NCBI RefSeq assembly: GCF_003946865.1
Contig: NZ_QXTH01000009.1
Location: 1 to 64,000 of the forward strand
From: Antribacter gilvus
Lineage (GTDB): Bacteria > Actinomycetota > Actinomycetes > Actinomycetales > Cellulomonadaceae
Direction: 5' to 3'
DNA: 64,000 nucleotides
In this document: piece by piece, positions 9,170 to 18,207 of the stretch
Position numbering within the stretch: position 1 is the first letter of the stretch
Layout of the letters: the number at the start of each line of letters is the position of its first letter
Translations under genes and position numbers: made by a program
Notes under the pieces: model-generated
The model's database searches: none
What the model was told of the DNA's origin: nothing
What the model saw: only the letters and a program-made list of their open reading frames with translations

Positions 9170-10084
9170 ATGGACGCCGCGAAGTACGCCGAGGCCGTGA
9201 CGGCCACGCCGCCCACCGTGACCGACGAGCTCGCGCGGCCGTTCGCCGACCACCGCCGCCTCCTCTTCACCGTCGCGTACGAGATGCTCGGCGCCGCGGC
9301 CGACGCCGAGGACGTGGTCCAGGAGGCGTGGCTGCGCTGGTCGTCGGGCGACCGCTCGCACGTCCAGGACCCGCGCGCCTACCTGGTGCGCGTGACGACC
9401 AACCTCGCCCTCGACCGGCTGCGCGCGCTGAAGCGGTCGCGCGAGACGTACGTGGGGCCGTGGCTGCCGGACCCGCTCCTCACGTCGTCGGACGCCGCCC
9501 TGCCGGTCGAGCGCGCGGAGGACGTGTCGATGGCGCTCCTCGTCGTGCTGGAGGCGCTGTCGCCGCTGGAGCGCGCGGTGTTCGTGCTGCACGACGTCTT
9601 CGACCTTCCCTACGCGGAGGTGGCCGCGGCCCTCGACCGCACGGAGGCGGCGGTGCGGCAGGTGGCGCACCGGGCGCGGGAGCACGTGCGCGCCCGGCGG
9701 CCCCGGTACGCGCCGCCGGAGCGCACGGAGGAGGTGACCGAGCGGTTCCTCGGCGCGTGCTTCACGGGCGACGTGGCGTCGCTGGTCGAGGCGCTCGCAC
9801 CCGGGATCGAGCTCGTGACCGACGGCGGGGGCAGGGCCCGCGCCGCCCGCCGCGTGATCCGCGGCCAGGACAAGGTGGCGCGCGCCCTGATCGCGTTCGC
9901 CGGGCAGGAGGACGTGACCGGCCTCGAGGCCGTGCCCGCGGAGATCAACGGCGAGACCGGAACGCTCTGGCTGGCCGACGGGGAGCCGGTCATGGCCGCG
10001 CTCGCCGAGCTCGACGGCGACCGCGTGGCCCGGGTGCTGGTGTTCCGCAACCCCGACCGACTGGCGGGCTTGCGCCGGGCCTGA
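9170..10084 (+). CDS. sigJ: ECF41-type RNA polymerase sigma factor (SigJ-like)
   Basis: A 304-residue extracytoplasmic-function sigma factor. Region 2 (RLLFTVAYEMLG, DAEDVVQEAWLRW) and region 4 (LPYAEVAAALDRTEAAVRQV) are clear. The linker has the ECF41 hallmark YVGPWLPDPLLT. After region 4 there is a SnoaL-like C-terminal extension of about 110 residues with DGGG and RVIRGQDKVAR, which in ECF41 proteins regulates the sigma factor in place of a separate anti-sigma. ATG 9170 is chosen because a CAGCAT -10-like box ends 6 nt before it. The usual ECF41 partner (a carboxymuconolactone decarboxylase or oxidoreductase) is absent; the neighbour is the P450. Confidence 0.85.
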   Translation: MDAAKYAEAVTATPPTVTDELARPFADHRRLLFTVAYEMLGAAADAEDVVQEAWLRWSSGDRSHVQDPRAYLVRVTTNLALDRLRALKRSRETYVGPWLPDPLLTSSDAALPVERAEDVSMALLVVLEALSPLERAVFVLHDVFDLPYAEVAAALDRTEAAVRQVAHRAREHVRARRPRYAPPERTEEVTERFLGACFTGDVASLVEALAPGIELVTDGGGRARAARRVIRGQDKVARALIAFAGQEDVTGLEAVPAEINGETGTLWLADGEPVMAALAELDGDRVARVLVFRNPDRLAGLRRA

Positions 10085-10271
10085 CCGGCCCGGCGGCCGG
10101 GTCGGCGGCCGACGCGGCGGCCGGGTCGGCAACCGCGTTGCTGACGCGCGCGAGTGACCTGCGCAACACGGACACGCAACGACGCGCCGGGCGCTCGGCA
10201 CGCGTGCAGCGATACCTTGCCTGTGGCAGCGTCGCCCGGACCGGCGCGCGCCATGACGAGCGGGAGGTCGC

Positions 10272-11786
10272 ATGCGTATCGGGGTCCCACGGGAGCAGGG
10301 GCGGCTCGTCGCCGCCACACCGTCGAGCGTGAGCAGGCTGGTCGCCCTCGGGTACGACGTGGTCGTCGAGGCGGGGGCAGGTGCGGGGGCCAGCCTCGCG
10401 GACGCCGGCTACGCCGCGGCGGGGGCCGCCGTCGGCTCGGCCGACGACGTCTGGGCCGCCGACGTGGTGACGGCCGTCGGGCCGGTGGACCGCGAGCCGC
10501 CCGCAGGATCCTTCCTCGTCGCCCAGCTCGGGCCCGCGACGAACCCCGGGCGCGTCCAGGCGCTCGCCGCGGGCGGCGTGACCGCCCTGGCGCTCGACGC
10601 CGTGCCGCGCATCTCCCGCGCCCAGGCGCTCGACGTGCTCAGCGCCCTCTCCAACGTGGCGGGCTACCGCGGCGTCGTGGAGGCGGCGGCCGAGTACGGC
10701 GGCATGTTCGGCGGTCAGATCACCGCGGCCGGCACCACCAAGCCCGCCACAGTCTTCGTGATCGGCGCCGGCGTGGCCGGCCTGGCGGCGATCGGCGCCG
10801 CCGTCAGCCTCGGTGCCCGCGTCCGGGCCTTCGACGTGCGACCCGAGGTCGCCGAGCAGATCGAGTCCATGGGCGCGACGTTCGTCCGGGCCGACGCCGC
10901 CACCCAGCAGGTCAGCGCCGACGGCTACGCCTCGGCCCTCACCAGCGACCAGGAGGCCGCGGCCGCCCGCGTCTACGCCGCCGAGACGGCCGCCGCCGAC
11001 GTCGTGGTCACCACCGCGCTCGTGCGCGGCGTCGCCCCCCGGACGCTCACCGCCGAGATGGTCGCCGGGATGCGGCCCGGCAGCGTGATCGTGGACCTCG
11101 CCGCGTCCGGCGGCGGCAACTGCGAGCTGACCGTGCCGGGGGAGCGCGTGGTCACCCCGGGCGGCGTCGTGGTCCTCGGGTACACGGACCTGCCGGCCCG
11201 CATGCCGCGGCACACCTCCGAGCTGGTCGGCACCGCCGTCGCGAACCTGCTCGCCCTGGTGACGCCCGGCAAGGACGGGCACCTCGTGCTCGACCTCGCC
11301 GACCCCGTGGTGCGCGGCATGACCGTCGCCCACGCGGGCGAGGTGCTCTGGCCGCCCCCACCGGTCGCGGTCACGGCGTCCGCCGCCGCCCCGCCGCCCC
11401 CGCCCGTGGAGGACAAGGACGCCGCCCGACGCCGGACGCTCGCCTCCCGCGTCGCCCTCGCCCTGGGCGTCGTCGCGGCCGGGCTGCTCGTGTCCGTGTC
11501 CCCGCCGTCGCTCGCCGGGCACTTCACGGTGCTGGCGCTCGCGGTGGTCGTGGGCTTCTACGTCATCTCGCACGTGAGCCACTCCCTGCACACGCCGCTG
11601 ATGGCCCAGACCAACGCCGTGTCGGGGATCATCCTCGTGGGCGCGCTGCTCCAGATCGGCTCGTCGAGCTGGGTGGTGACGCTGCTCGCGGTGGTGGCCG
11701 CCGCGGTGGCGAGCATCAACATCTTCGGAGGGTTCCTCGTGACGCACCGGATGCTGGGCATGTTCCGCCGCGGGGGTGGGGCATGA
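10272..11786 (+). CDS. pntA: NAD(P) transhydrogenase subunit alpha
   Basis: A 504-residue alpha subunit of the membrane proton-translocating transhydrogenase, which moves hydride between NAD(H) and NADP(H). The N-terminal 370 residues are the NAD(H)-binding dI, beginning RIGVPRE and containing the dinucleotide loop [12 protein letters not shown] Pro/Ala linker follows, then about four hydrophobic helices of the dII alpha part. In many actinobacteria these are two proteins; here they are one chain. A GGGAGG site precedes ATG 10272. The stop overlaps the pntB start (ATGA). Confidence 0.92.
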   Translation: MRIGVPREQGRLVAATPSSVSRLVALGYDVVVEAGAGAGASLADAGYAAAGAAVGSADDVWAADVVTAVGPVDREPPAGSFLVAQLGPATNPGRVQALAAGGVTALALDAVPRISRAQALDVLSALSNVAGYRGVVEAAAEYGGMFGGQITAAGTTKPATVFVIGAGVAGLAAIGAAVSLGARVRAFDVRPEVAEQIESMGATFVRADAATQQVSADGYASALTSDQEAAAARVYAAETAAADVVVTTALVRGVAPRTLTAEMVAGMRPGSVIVDLAASGGGNCELTVPGERVVTPGGVVVLGYTDLPARMPRHTSELVGTAVANLLALVTPGKDGHLVLDLADPVVRGMTVAHAGEVLWPPPPVAVTASAAAPPPPPVEDKDAARRRTLASRVALALGVVAAGLLVSVSPPSLAGHFTVLALAVVVGFYVISHVSHSLHTPLMAQTNAVSGIILVGALLQIGSSSWVVTLLAVVAAAVASINIFGGFLVTHRMLGMFRRGGGA

Positions 11787-13195
11787 ACGTCACGTCGGTG
11801 GTCCAGGCCGTCTACCTCCTCGCGGCCGTCCTGTTCATCCTCTCGCTGGCCGGGCTCTCGAAGCAGGAGACGGCCCGCCGGGGCGTGCTCCTCGGGATGG
11901 GCGGCATGGTGCTCGCGCTCGCGGCCACCGTCGGGCTCGCGCTGGAGCGGTCCGAGCGACCGGTCGCGGTGACCGCGGCCCTCATCGTGCTGGTGCTCGT
12001 GGTCGGCGCGGCGGTGGGCACGTGGCGCGCCCGGACCGTCGAGATGACGCAGATGCCGGAGCTCATCGCGCTCCTGCACTCGTTCGTGGGCCTCGCCGCG
12101 GTGCTCGTGGGATACGGGTCCTTCCTCACCGATGCCGCGGCGGGCGCCACGGACACCGTCCACCTGGTCGAGGTGTTCGTGGGCGTGCTGGTGGGCGCCG
12201 TGACGTTCACCGGGTCGGTGGTCGCGTTCCTCAAGCTGTCGGCCCGCATCCGGTCGGCGCCGCTGACGCTGCCGGGCCGCAACTGGCTCAACCTCGGCAT
12301 GGTGCTGGTCAGCGTGCTGCTGGGCTGGTGGTTCGCCCGGGCGGCGACCGGCGGCCTGCTGCCGCTCCTGCTCATGACCGTCGTCGCGCTCGCGCTGGGC
12401 TGGCACCTGGTGGCGGCGATCGGCGGGGGCGACATGCCGGTCGTCGTCTCGATGCTCAACTCGTACTCCGGGTGGGCCGCCGCGGCGGCCGGCTTCATGC
12501 TCGGCAACGACCTGCTGATCATCACGGGCGCCCTGGTGGGCTCGTCCGGCGCGATCCTGTCGTACCTCATGTGCAAGGCCATGAACCGGTCGTTCGTGAG
12601 CGTGATCCTGGGCGGGTTCGGCACGGGTGACGCGACCGCGGGAGGCGACCCGTCCGCCGTCGGGCCGCAGGGGGAGCACCGGGAGACCACCGCGCCCGCC
12701 GTGGCGGCGCTGCTCACCGCCGCACGCAGCGTGGTGATCGTGCCCGGCTACGGCATGGCCGTGGCCAAGGCGCAGTATCCCGTCGCGGACCTGGCCGCGC
12801 GGCTCGGCGACCGCGGCGTCCGGGTCCGGTTCGGCATCCACCCCGTCGCCGGCCGGCTGCCCGGCCACATGAACGTGCTGCTCGCGGAGGCCCGCGTGCC
12901 GTACGACGTCGTCGAGGGCATGGACGAGATCAACGGCGACCTGCCGGCCACCGACGTGGTGCTCGTCATCGGCGCCAACGACACCGTCAACCCGGCCGCG
13001 CAGGACGACCCCTCGTCGCCCATCGCGGGCATGCCTGTCCTGGAGGTGTGGAAGGCGGCCGACGTGGTGGTGTTCAAGCGCTCCATGGCCACCGGCTACG
13101 CGGGCGTGCAGAACCCGCTGTTCTTCCGGGAGAACACGCAGATGCTCTTCGGCGACGCGAAGGACCAGGTGGAGGCGATCCTCCGGGAGCTCTGA
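11783..13195 (+). CDS. pntB: NAD(P) transhydrogenase subunit beta
   Basis: A 470-residue beta subunit. About eight or nine membrane helices (dII) fill the first 280 residues; the C-terminal dIII binds NADP(H), with [43 protein letters not shown] and [13 protein letters not shown] all typical. The ATG at 11783 overlaps the pntA stop by 4 bp, so the subunits are translationally coupled. An in-frame opening extends far upstream to 10154, but that part is an out-of-frame reading of pntA. Confidence 0.93.
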   Translation: MNVTSVVQAVYLLAAVLFILSLAGLSKQETARRGVLLGMGGMVLALAATVGLALERSERPVAVTAALIVLVLVVGAAVGTWRARTVEMTQMPELIALLHSFVGLAAVLVGYGSFLTDAAAGATDTVHLVEVFVGVLVGAVTFTGSVVAFLKLSARIRSAPLTLPGRNWLNLGMVLVSVLLGWWFARAATGGLLPLLLMTVVALALGWHLVAAIGGGDMPVVVSMLNSYSGWAAAAAGFMLGNDLLIITGALVGSSGAILSYLMCKAMNRSFVSVILGGFGTGDATAGGDPSAVGPQGEHRETTAPAVAALLTAARSVVIVPGYGMAVAKAQYPVADLAARLGDRGVRVRFGIHPVAGRLPGHMNVLLAEARVPYDVVEGMDEINGDLPATDVVLVIGANDTVNPAAQDDPSSPIAGMPVLEVWKAADVVVFKRSMATGYAGVQNPLFFRENTQMLFGDAKDQVEAILREL

Positions 13196-13200
13196 GGAGC

Positions 13201-13218
13201 GTCAGAGCACGTTCTGAC
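13201..13218. terminator. Small inverted repeat after pntB
   Basis: GTCAGA-gcacgt-TCTGAC forms a perfect 6-bp stem starting 5 nt after the pntB stop. There is no U-run, so it is weak as a factor-independent terminator. It may instead mark the mRNA 3' end. Confidence 0.35.
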
Positions 13219-13260
13219 CATGGGCTCCCCTTCCGCGACGTGCGGTCGTAGGGTGAACCG

Positions 13261-14175
13261 GTGACCAGCGCGAGCACCCCTCCTGACCTGCCCGTCGTCG
13301 CCGTCGTGGGGGTGGGCGCCATCGGCGGCCTCGTGGCCGCGATGCTCCAGCAGGCGGGGCACGACGTCGTCGTGGTCGCCCGGGAGCGCACCGCCCGCCA
13401 GGTCGCGGAGCACGGGCTGGACATCGAGACGGACGAGTACGGCACCTGGCACGCGGACCTGCCGGCCGTGACCGAGGTGCCACGGGGCGCCCGGGTCGTG
13501 GTGGCGGTCAAGGCCGAGGGGGTCGCGGACGCGGCCGCCCGGCTCGTTCGGTCCGCGCCGGCAGAGGTGGTGACCTTGCTCAACGGGCTCGAGCACCTTG
13601 ACGCGCTCCGCGCGGCGCTGCCGGGCCTCGACGTGGCGGGCGCGACGATCGCGGGCGAGACGCTCCGGACCGGCGCGGGCGGCTTCGGCCCGCCGCGGGT
13701 GCGGCACCGCGGTCACCTCCTGAGGATCGTCGTGCCCGACGACGCGGCCCACCTCTCCCTGGTGGACGCCCTCCGGGACACGCCCATCGAGGTGGCGGCC
13801 GGCGGCGCGCAAGCCGAGGTCCTGTGGAAGAAGCTGCGGTTCCTGGGGCCGATGGCCCTGCTCACGACCCTCACGGAGTCCTCTCTGGGGGTAGCTCTGG
13901 ACCGTGATCCGGGGCTGGTCGGGGCGCTCGTGGCCGAGGTGGCGGCCGTCGCCACCGCCGAGGGCGTGCCGACGGGCGGCGACGAGCTGCTCGGGATCCT
14001 GCGCGGGTTCCCGGCGACCATGCGGTCGTCGCTCCAGGCCGACGTCGAGGCGGGGAACCCCGGCGAGCTCGACGCGATCGGGGGAGCGATGCTGCGGCGG
14101 GCGCAGGCGCACGGGATCGCGGCGCCGGTGCTGGCGGGGGTGGTGGAGCGGATCGGGGCGCGGGTCGGGGGTTGA
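13261..14175 (+). CDS. Ketopantoate-reductase-family oxidoreductase
   Basis: A 304-residue ApbA/PanE-family protein. It has the N-terminal NADP motif VGVGAIGG, the central LLNGLEH (the Asn-Gly loop of the family) and the catalytic Lys in WKKLRF. The family reduces 2-ketopantoate to pantoate in coenzyme A synthesis, but many actinobacteria carry several paralogues of unknown substrate, and no pan genes are nearby. The GTG at 13261 lies 6 nt after a TAGGGT -10 box (13249-13254), so the mRNA is probably leaderless. Confidence 0.8.
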   Translation: MTSASTPPDLPVVAVVGVGAIGGLVAAMLQQAGHDVVVVARERTARQVAEHGLDIETDEYGTWHADLPAVTEVPRGARVVVAVKAEGVADAAARLVRSAPAEVVTLLNGLEHLDALRAALPGLDVAGATIAGETLRTGAGGFGPPRVRHRGHLLRIVVPDDAAHLSLVDALRDTPIEVAAGGAQAEVLWKKLRFLGPMALLTTLTESSLGVALDRDPGLVGALVAEVAAVATAEGVPTGGDELLGILRGFPATMRSSLQADVEAGNPGELDAIGGAMLRRAQAHGIAAPVLAGVVERIGARVGG

Positions 14176-14182
14176 GAGGCCC

Positions 14183-14344
14183 CTAAGCGCCGTACCACTC
14201 TGCGAGCTCGGTGTTCGAGAGCGTGTCGACGTCGTCGCTGATCCAGATCCGGCCTGTGAGCGCGCCGGGCTTCCGCGCTGCCCGTGTGTATGCCACGAGG
14301 CGGAAGAGGCGTCTATGCGCCTCGTGAATGCGTGCCGTGGTCAT
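14183..14344 (-). CDS. Small hypothetical protein, antitoxin-tail-like
   Basis: A 53-residue reading frame from ATG 14344; an ATG at 14371 would add 9 residues. The end, GALTGRIWISDDVDTLSNTELAEW, resembles the C-terminal toxin-binding tail of some Phd/DUF2281-type antitoxins (a G-x-I-W-x-x-DD-x-D pattern). No DNA-binding domain and no toxin gene are present. It may be a remnant, an orphan, or chance. It is the only candidate in the 244-bp gap between the reductase and LacI genes. Confidence 0.3.
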   Translation of the reverse strand: MTTARIHEAHRRLFRLVAYTRAARKPGALTGRIWISDDVDTLSNTELAEWYGA

Positions 14345-14419
14345 GGATCCATCATCCTCGACCGGTCTCATCTGGGCGATTCCTTTGGGTGGGACGTGCG
14401 GTCGCGACCGAGCGCCGTC

Positions 14420-15502
14420 CTACCGGGTCGCCGCGAGGTCGACCGCGCGCGCCGTGCTGGTCCGCACCATGAGCTTGACGGCGAGCGTCGTGCGCATCAC
14501 GCTCGTGCCGTCGGCCATGAGGCGGAGCAGCAGGTCGGCGGCCGTGCGCCCGGACTCCTCGAACGGTTGCCGCACGGTGGTGAGATCGAGGGCGGCGGCG
14601 AGCGGGCCGTCGTCGAACCCCACGAGCGAGACGTCCCCGGGGACGCGGATCCCGGCCGCGCGGAGCCCGCTGCTGACGAGGGCAGCGAGCTCGTCGTGCG
14701 TGGCGAAGATGGCGGTGACGCCGTCGCGGACGGCTGCGAGCAGGGCGGTGCCGCCGTCGGTGGCCGCGGACGCGTCGAGCGCGACCACCTCGGCGCGCTC
14801 AGGCGCCCCGAGCCCTTCGGCGAGGCCCTTGCGGCGGAGCGCGCTCGCCGAGGCGGTGTCCGGGGACCGCGGCTCGTCCCGGAGGAACGCGACCCGGCGG
14901 TGTCCCAGCTCGGCGAGGTGCCGGCCCACGAGCAGCCCGCCCTGCTCGTCGTCCATGAGGACCGACGGCGTCCGGTCCTCCTGCGCGTCGAGCAGCACCA
15001 CGGGCGGACCCCACTCCGCGAGCCGGGAGCCGCCGTCGGTCGACAGGGACACCCCCATGACGAGGATCCCGTCGACTCCCGCGCGGACCGGCAGGGCGTC
15101 GAGGAGGGGTGTCCCGGCGGCGGTGGCTGCCTCGAGGTCGTAGATCATCACGTCGATCCCGGAGTCGCGAAGCCGGTCGAGCACTCCGGACATGCGCCGC
15201 GAGTAGCTCGAATAGCTCGTGAACGGCGCGGCCACGGCGATCCCCACGGGGCGCCCGCCGGTGCGGGCACGCCAGGCGCCGTCCGGGCGGTAGCCCAGCG
15301 CCCGGGCCGCCGCGACGATCCGCTTGCGGGTGGCGTCCGCGACCCGGTGCGGCTGGTTGATGGCGAGCGAGACGGTCGAGATGGACACCCCGGCGGTCCG
15401 TGCCACGGTGTAGACGGTCGCCCGGGGGCGGCGCACGACGGCGACGGACCGGTCAGCGGCACGCTCATCCGGATGAGCGGATTGTCGCGGATCGGTGGCC
15501 AT
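14420..15502 (-). CDS. LacI-family transcriptional regulator
   Basis: A 360-residue LacI regulator. After a 28-residue extension the HTH reads VYTVARTAGVSISTVSLAIN, followed by the hinge helix and a periplasmic-binding-protein-like sugar domain ending with VSLVGFDDG and LTTVRQP. A TAGCCT -10 box ends 7 nt upstream of ATG 15502 on this strand, so the mRNA is probably leaderless. The inverted repeat at 15530-15543 lies just upstream of that -10 and may be an autoregulatory operator. No sugar genes adjoin it, so its targets are elsewhere. Confidence 0.88.
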   Translation of the reverse strand: MATDPRQSAHPDERAADRSVAVVRRPRATVYTVARTAGVSISTVSLAINQPHRVADATRKRIVAAARALGYRPDGAWRARTGGRPVGIAVAAPFTSYSSYSRRMSGVLDRLRDSGIDVMIYDLEAATAAGTPLLDALPVRAGVDGILVMGVSLSTDGGSRLAEWGPPVVLLDAQEDRTPSVLMDDEQGGLLVGRHLAELGHRRVAFLRDEPRSPDTASASALRRKGLAEGLGAPERAEVVALDASAATDGGTALLAAVRDGVTAIFATHDELAALVSSGLRAAGIRVPGDVSLVGFDDGPLAAALDLTTVRQPFEESGRTAADLLLRLMADGTSVMRTTLAVKLMVRTSTARAVDLAATR

Positions 15503-15529
15503 GTGAGGCAGGCTACTCCCGGCATTCCT

Positions 15530-15543
15530 TCGAAGTAGTTCGA
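15530..15543. promoter_or_regulatory. Candidate LacI operator
   Basis: TCGAA-GTAG-TTCGA is a perfect 5-bp inverted repeat centred 34 nt upstream of the LacI start codon, near the expected -35 position. The central CG of a classic LacI operator is missing, so this assignment is tentative. Confidence 0.35.
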
Positions 15544-15569
15544 GGCGGCGGGGCGATGGCGACGCGCCG

Positions 15570-16601
15570 TCAGGCCTCCGCGAGGAGGTCCTTGACCAGG
15601 GGTGCCACCCGGGTGCCGTAGAGCTCGATCGACCGCATCAGCTGCGAGTGGGGCAGGGTCCCGTTCGCGTACTTCAGGTCGAAGCGGGACAGCCCCAAGG
15701 TCTTCACCGTCGTGGCGATCTTGCGGGCCACCGTCTCGGGCGACCCCACGTACAGGGCGCCCTCACGGGACGCCGTCGCCTCGAACTGCGACCGGTTGGT
15801 GGGGCCCCAGCCGCGCTCGCGGCCGATCCGGTTCATCAGCTGCTCGTAGTGGGGCCAGAGCTGCTCCTTGGCCTCCTCGTCCGTGTCCGCGACGTGGCCG
15901 GGGGAGTGGACGGCGACCGGGAGGTCGGGCTTGCCGAGCTTCTCGAGAGCCCGGTGATAAAGGTCCACGATCGGGCCGAACTGTGCCGACGCCCCGCCGA
16001 TGATCGCGACGACCAGCGGCAGGCCGTGGCTCGCCGCGCGGACCACCGACTGCGGGCTGCCGCCCACGCCCACCCAGGTGCGCAGCGTGCCCTCGACGCG
16101 GGGGTAGACCGAGAAGTTGTCGATCGACGGGCGCAGACGGCCCTCCCAGGTGACCGGCTCCTGCGGGAGCAGCGCGGCGAACAGGGCGAGCTTCTCCTCG
16201 AAGAGCGCCTCGTAGTCCTGGAGGTCGTACCCGAACAGCGGGAACGACTCGGTGAACGACCCCCTGCCGAGGACCACCTCGGCGCGGCCCTCGCTCAGTC
16301 CGTCGAGCGTGGCGAAGCGCTGGTACACGCGCACGGGGTCGTCGCTGCTCAGCACGGTGACGGCCGAGCTGAGGCGGATGTGCTCGGTCCTCGCGGCGAT
16401 CGCCGCGAGCACGACCTCCGGCGCGGACACGGCGAAGTCCTCGCGGTGGTGCTCGCCGACGCCGATCACGTCCAGGCCCACCTGGTCGGCGAGCACGCCC
16501 TGCTCCACGAGGTCGCGCAGCACCTGGGCATGAGCCTTGGGCCTCCCGGCGTCGTCGAACGTCACGTCGCCGAAGGTGTCGATACCGAGCTCTACCGTCA
16601 T
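15570..16601 (-). CDS. LLM-class flavin-dependent oxidoreductase
   Basis: A 343-residue luciferase-like monooxygenase. Family features include VIGVGEHHREDF, the strand-end LSSAVTVLSSDDPVRVYQ, the GRAEVVLGRGSF segment and VGSPETVARKI near the C terminus. Such enzymes use FMNH2 or F420 to oxygenate or reduce small substrates; the cofactor and substrate cannot be assigned. It ends 67 bp beyond the LacI gene start and is probably transcribed on its own. A five-copy 13-bp tandem repeat lies in its upstream region. Confidence 0.85.
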   Translation of the reverse strand: MTVELGIDTFGDVTFDDAGRPKAHAQVLRDLVEQGVLADQVGLDVIGVGEHHREDFAVSAPEVVLAAIAARTEHIRLSSAVTVLSSDDPVRVYQRFATLDGLSEGRAEVVLGRGSFTESFPLFGYDLQDYEALFEEKLALFAALLPQEPVTWEGRLRPSIDNFSVYPRVEGTLRTWVGVGGSPQSVVRAASHGLPLVVAIIGGASAQFGPIVDLYHRALEKLGKPDLPVAVHSPGHVADTDEEAKEQLWPHYEQLMNRIGRERGWGPTNRSQFEATASREGALYVGSPETVARKIATTVKTLGLSRFDLKYANGTLPHSQLMRSIELYGTRVAPLVKDLLAEA

Positions 16602-16613
16602 GGTTCCCGTCCT

Positions 16614-16677
16614 AGGTGGTGGTCTGAGGTGGTGGTCTCAGGTGGTGATTCAGGGGGTGGTCTCAGGTGGTGGCGAC
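16614..16677. repeat. Five-copy 13-bp tandem repeat upstream of the flavin oxidoreductase
   Basis: AGGTGGTGGTCTS is repeated at 16614, 16627, 16640 (12 bp, degenerate), 16652 and 16665. The array begins 13 nt before the start codon on the minus strand, so it covers that gene's leader and promoter. It is 77 nt or more from the plus-strand start at 16754. It could be a multi-site operator or a slippage-prone array. Confidence 0.75.
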
Positions 16678-16753
16678 GGTCCAACCATGCCCCACCTGGC
16701 GGCATTCCGGAGTGCCTCCCGGGAGTGTGGGTGAGCGGTTCTAGGGTGCCGGT

Positions 16754-17401
16754 ATGAGCGATGTGCAGCAGACGGTCGAGGACGTGGTGGCACTCGCGCG
16801 CGACCACGCCCGGGCGCAGATCCGGACAGGCTTCTGGTCCTACGACGAGGTACTGGAGAGCACCGTGAGGCTCGCGATGGACGAGGTCGACGACGCGGAC
16901 CTCAGCCTCGCCGAGGGCACCGTGGAGCGCGTGGTCCAGCAGGAGTGGGCGGCCCGGCTCACCGAGCAGGCGGACTGGGAGGACGAGGGCGACTTCGCGC
17001 GGCTGGCCGCCGCGTTCGAGGAGCTCGAGCGCAAGGGGGTGGTGGCGCGCATGAACTTCACGTGCTGCCAGACGTGCGGGCATGCCGAGATCCTCGAGGA
17101 GGTGCCCGCGGCGGTGGTGGACGCTGGTGGCGGTGCGGCCGCGCCGGGCGGCGCGGCGGGTCCGTGGGCCTACACGTTCTTCCACCAGCAGGACGCGGAC
17201 GACCTGGGTGACGCTGGGTCGAGGCTGCACCTGGCGTTCGGTGCGTTCGGTGACGTGGCGGTCGTCGAGAAGGAGGTGGCCGCGGGCCGGGAGGTCGTGG
17301 ACACCCTGGCGCGGCACGGCTTCGACGTGGACTGGGACGGCACGAACCGGCAACGCCCCGCGGTGGCGATCCGCGAGTGGCGCAAGCGGCTGCCGGTGTG
17401 A
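16754..17401 (+). CDS. DUF6891-type hypothetical protein
   Basis: A 215-residue soluble protein. A Cys pair motif, FTCCQTCGHAEI, sits near residue 100, followed by a Gly/Ala linker and WAYTFFHQQD, then LAFGAFG and the closing HGFDVDWDGTNRQRPAV. This pattern fits an actinobacterial domain of unknown function (recalled as DUF6891). The three cysteines could bind metal. ATG 16754 lies 6 nt after a TAGGGT -10 box (16742-16747), so the mRNA is probably leaderless. The function is unknown. Confidence 0.7.
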   Translation: MSDVQQTVEDVVALARDHARAQIRTGFWSYDEVLESTVRLAMDEVDDADLSLAEGTVERVVQQEWAARLTEQADWEDEGDFARLAAAFEELERKGVVARMNFTCCQTCGHAEILEEVPAAVVDAGGGAAAPGGAAGPWAYTFFHQQDADDLGDAGSRLHLAFGAFGDVAVVEKEVAAGREVVDTLARHGFDVDWDGTNRQRPAVAIREWRKRLPV

Positions 17402-17416
17402 GTGGGCTGTTCTCGG

Positions 17417-17752
17417 TCAGTCGGCCTTGAGGAACTCGGGGCGGATAACCTCGCGCAGCGCAGCGGTCACAGCGGTGAGGTCGATGGGTCCGGAGGCGGG
17501 GCGGGCAGTCTGGTCGAGGTGCTCGAGGATTGCCAGGCGCGCCATCGTCGACACGGGCAGGTCCCGGTCGCCGGCTGCCTTGACGAGCCGTTGGTACTGG
17601 GCGTCAGTGAGCCGGACCGATAGCACCCGCGGTGCGGGGCCGTCGGAACGGCGCACGCCGACGGCAGTTTCGGGCAGGGGGTCGTGGCGTCGTGCCTCTG
17701 ACTCCTCGGCTACCTCGGCCAGAAGCGCCTCGATGTGCGTGCTCTCAGTCAT
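17417..17752 (-). CDS. Ribbon-helix-helix antitoxin (BrnA-like)
   Basis: A 111-residue acidic protein. The segment VLSVRLTDAQYQRLVKAA followed by LPVSTMARLAILEHL is a ribbon-helix-helix DNA-binding fold: one strand, then two helices. The flanking N-terminal region would bind the toxin. GGAGG lies exactly 5 nt before ATG 17752, so this start is preferred over ATG 17764. It overlaps the upstream toxin gene by 8 bp, and toxin-first order is that of brnTA operons. By analogy it would dimerise, neutralise the toxin and repress the operon. Confidence 0.65.
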   Translation of the reverse strand: MTESTHIEALLAEVAEESEARRHDPLPETAVGVRRSDGPAPRVLSVRLTDAQYQRLVKAAGDRDLPVSTMARLAILEHLDQTARPASGPIDLTAVTAALREVIRPEFLKAD

Positions 17753-18146
17753 CAGGTCCTCCATCTCCCTGCTCCCCGTCGACCTTGTGGTCGACGGATG
17801 TAGTCGCGCGTTGGTAGTGGCGTCGGTCGGTGTCGCTCGACTTCCATGCGTTCGCGCCCCACAGCTTCCCGGCCTCGCGGACGGTGATGACCGTTATCAG
17901 GAACCCAGCGCTGGCGGACCAACCGATGGTTCGGTCGGAGAGCCCTTTCGTCGACGCGGGGTCGGGAGAGAACACGACTGCGTCTACGTCGGCGAACGCC
18001 TCGTTGGCCCATTTCGGCTCGATGTTCGTCTCGCCAGCGGATTCCTTTCTCGTCGATCGAGTGCGGATGTAGTCCGCCCGGTGCTGCCAGTTCGGTACCT
18101 CGGCTCGCGAGCGCTGGTCGGTCACGTAGTCGAATCTACTACGCAA
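17745..18146 (-). CDS. Putative BrnT-like toxin
   Basis: A protein of about 133 residues from TTG 18146. The fold-defining stretch runs from IEPKWANEAFADVD through PDPAS, RTIGWS, LITVITV and AWKSSDTDRRHY, recalling BrnT-like and related toxins with an RNase-fold core of strands and a closing Arg/Tyr-rich helix. No proven catalytic residue can be named. The start is uncertain: the frame is open to 18278, but that would run into the divergent cupin gene; GTG 18125 is another option. Base composition is visibly less GC-rich than the neighbours, which suggests acquisition by transfer. Confidence 0.55.
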   Translation of the reverse strand: MRSRFDYVTDQRSRAEVPNWQHRADYIRTRSTRKESAGETNIEPKWANEAFADVDAVVFSPDPASTKGLSDRTIGWSASAGFLITVITVREAGKLWGANAWKSSDTDRRHYQRATTSVDHKVDGEQGDGGPDD

Positions 18147-18207
18147 CGCCTCGTCCTGGGCCTGGAAGCGCTTACCGGGGCCAGCGGTCGTAGGGCAGGA
18201 TGAGAGC

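Noticed and set aside
10154-11782. 5' extension of pntB
   Set aside because: The first 543 codons are an out-of-frame reading of pntA; the protein begins at 11783 with the ATGA overlap.
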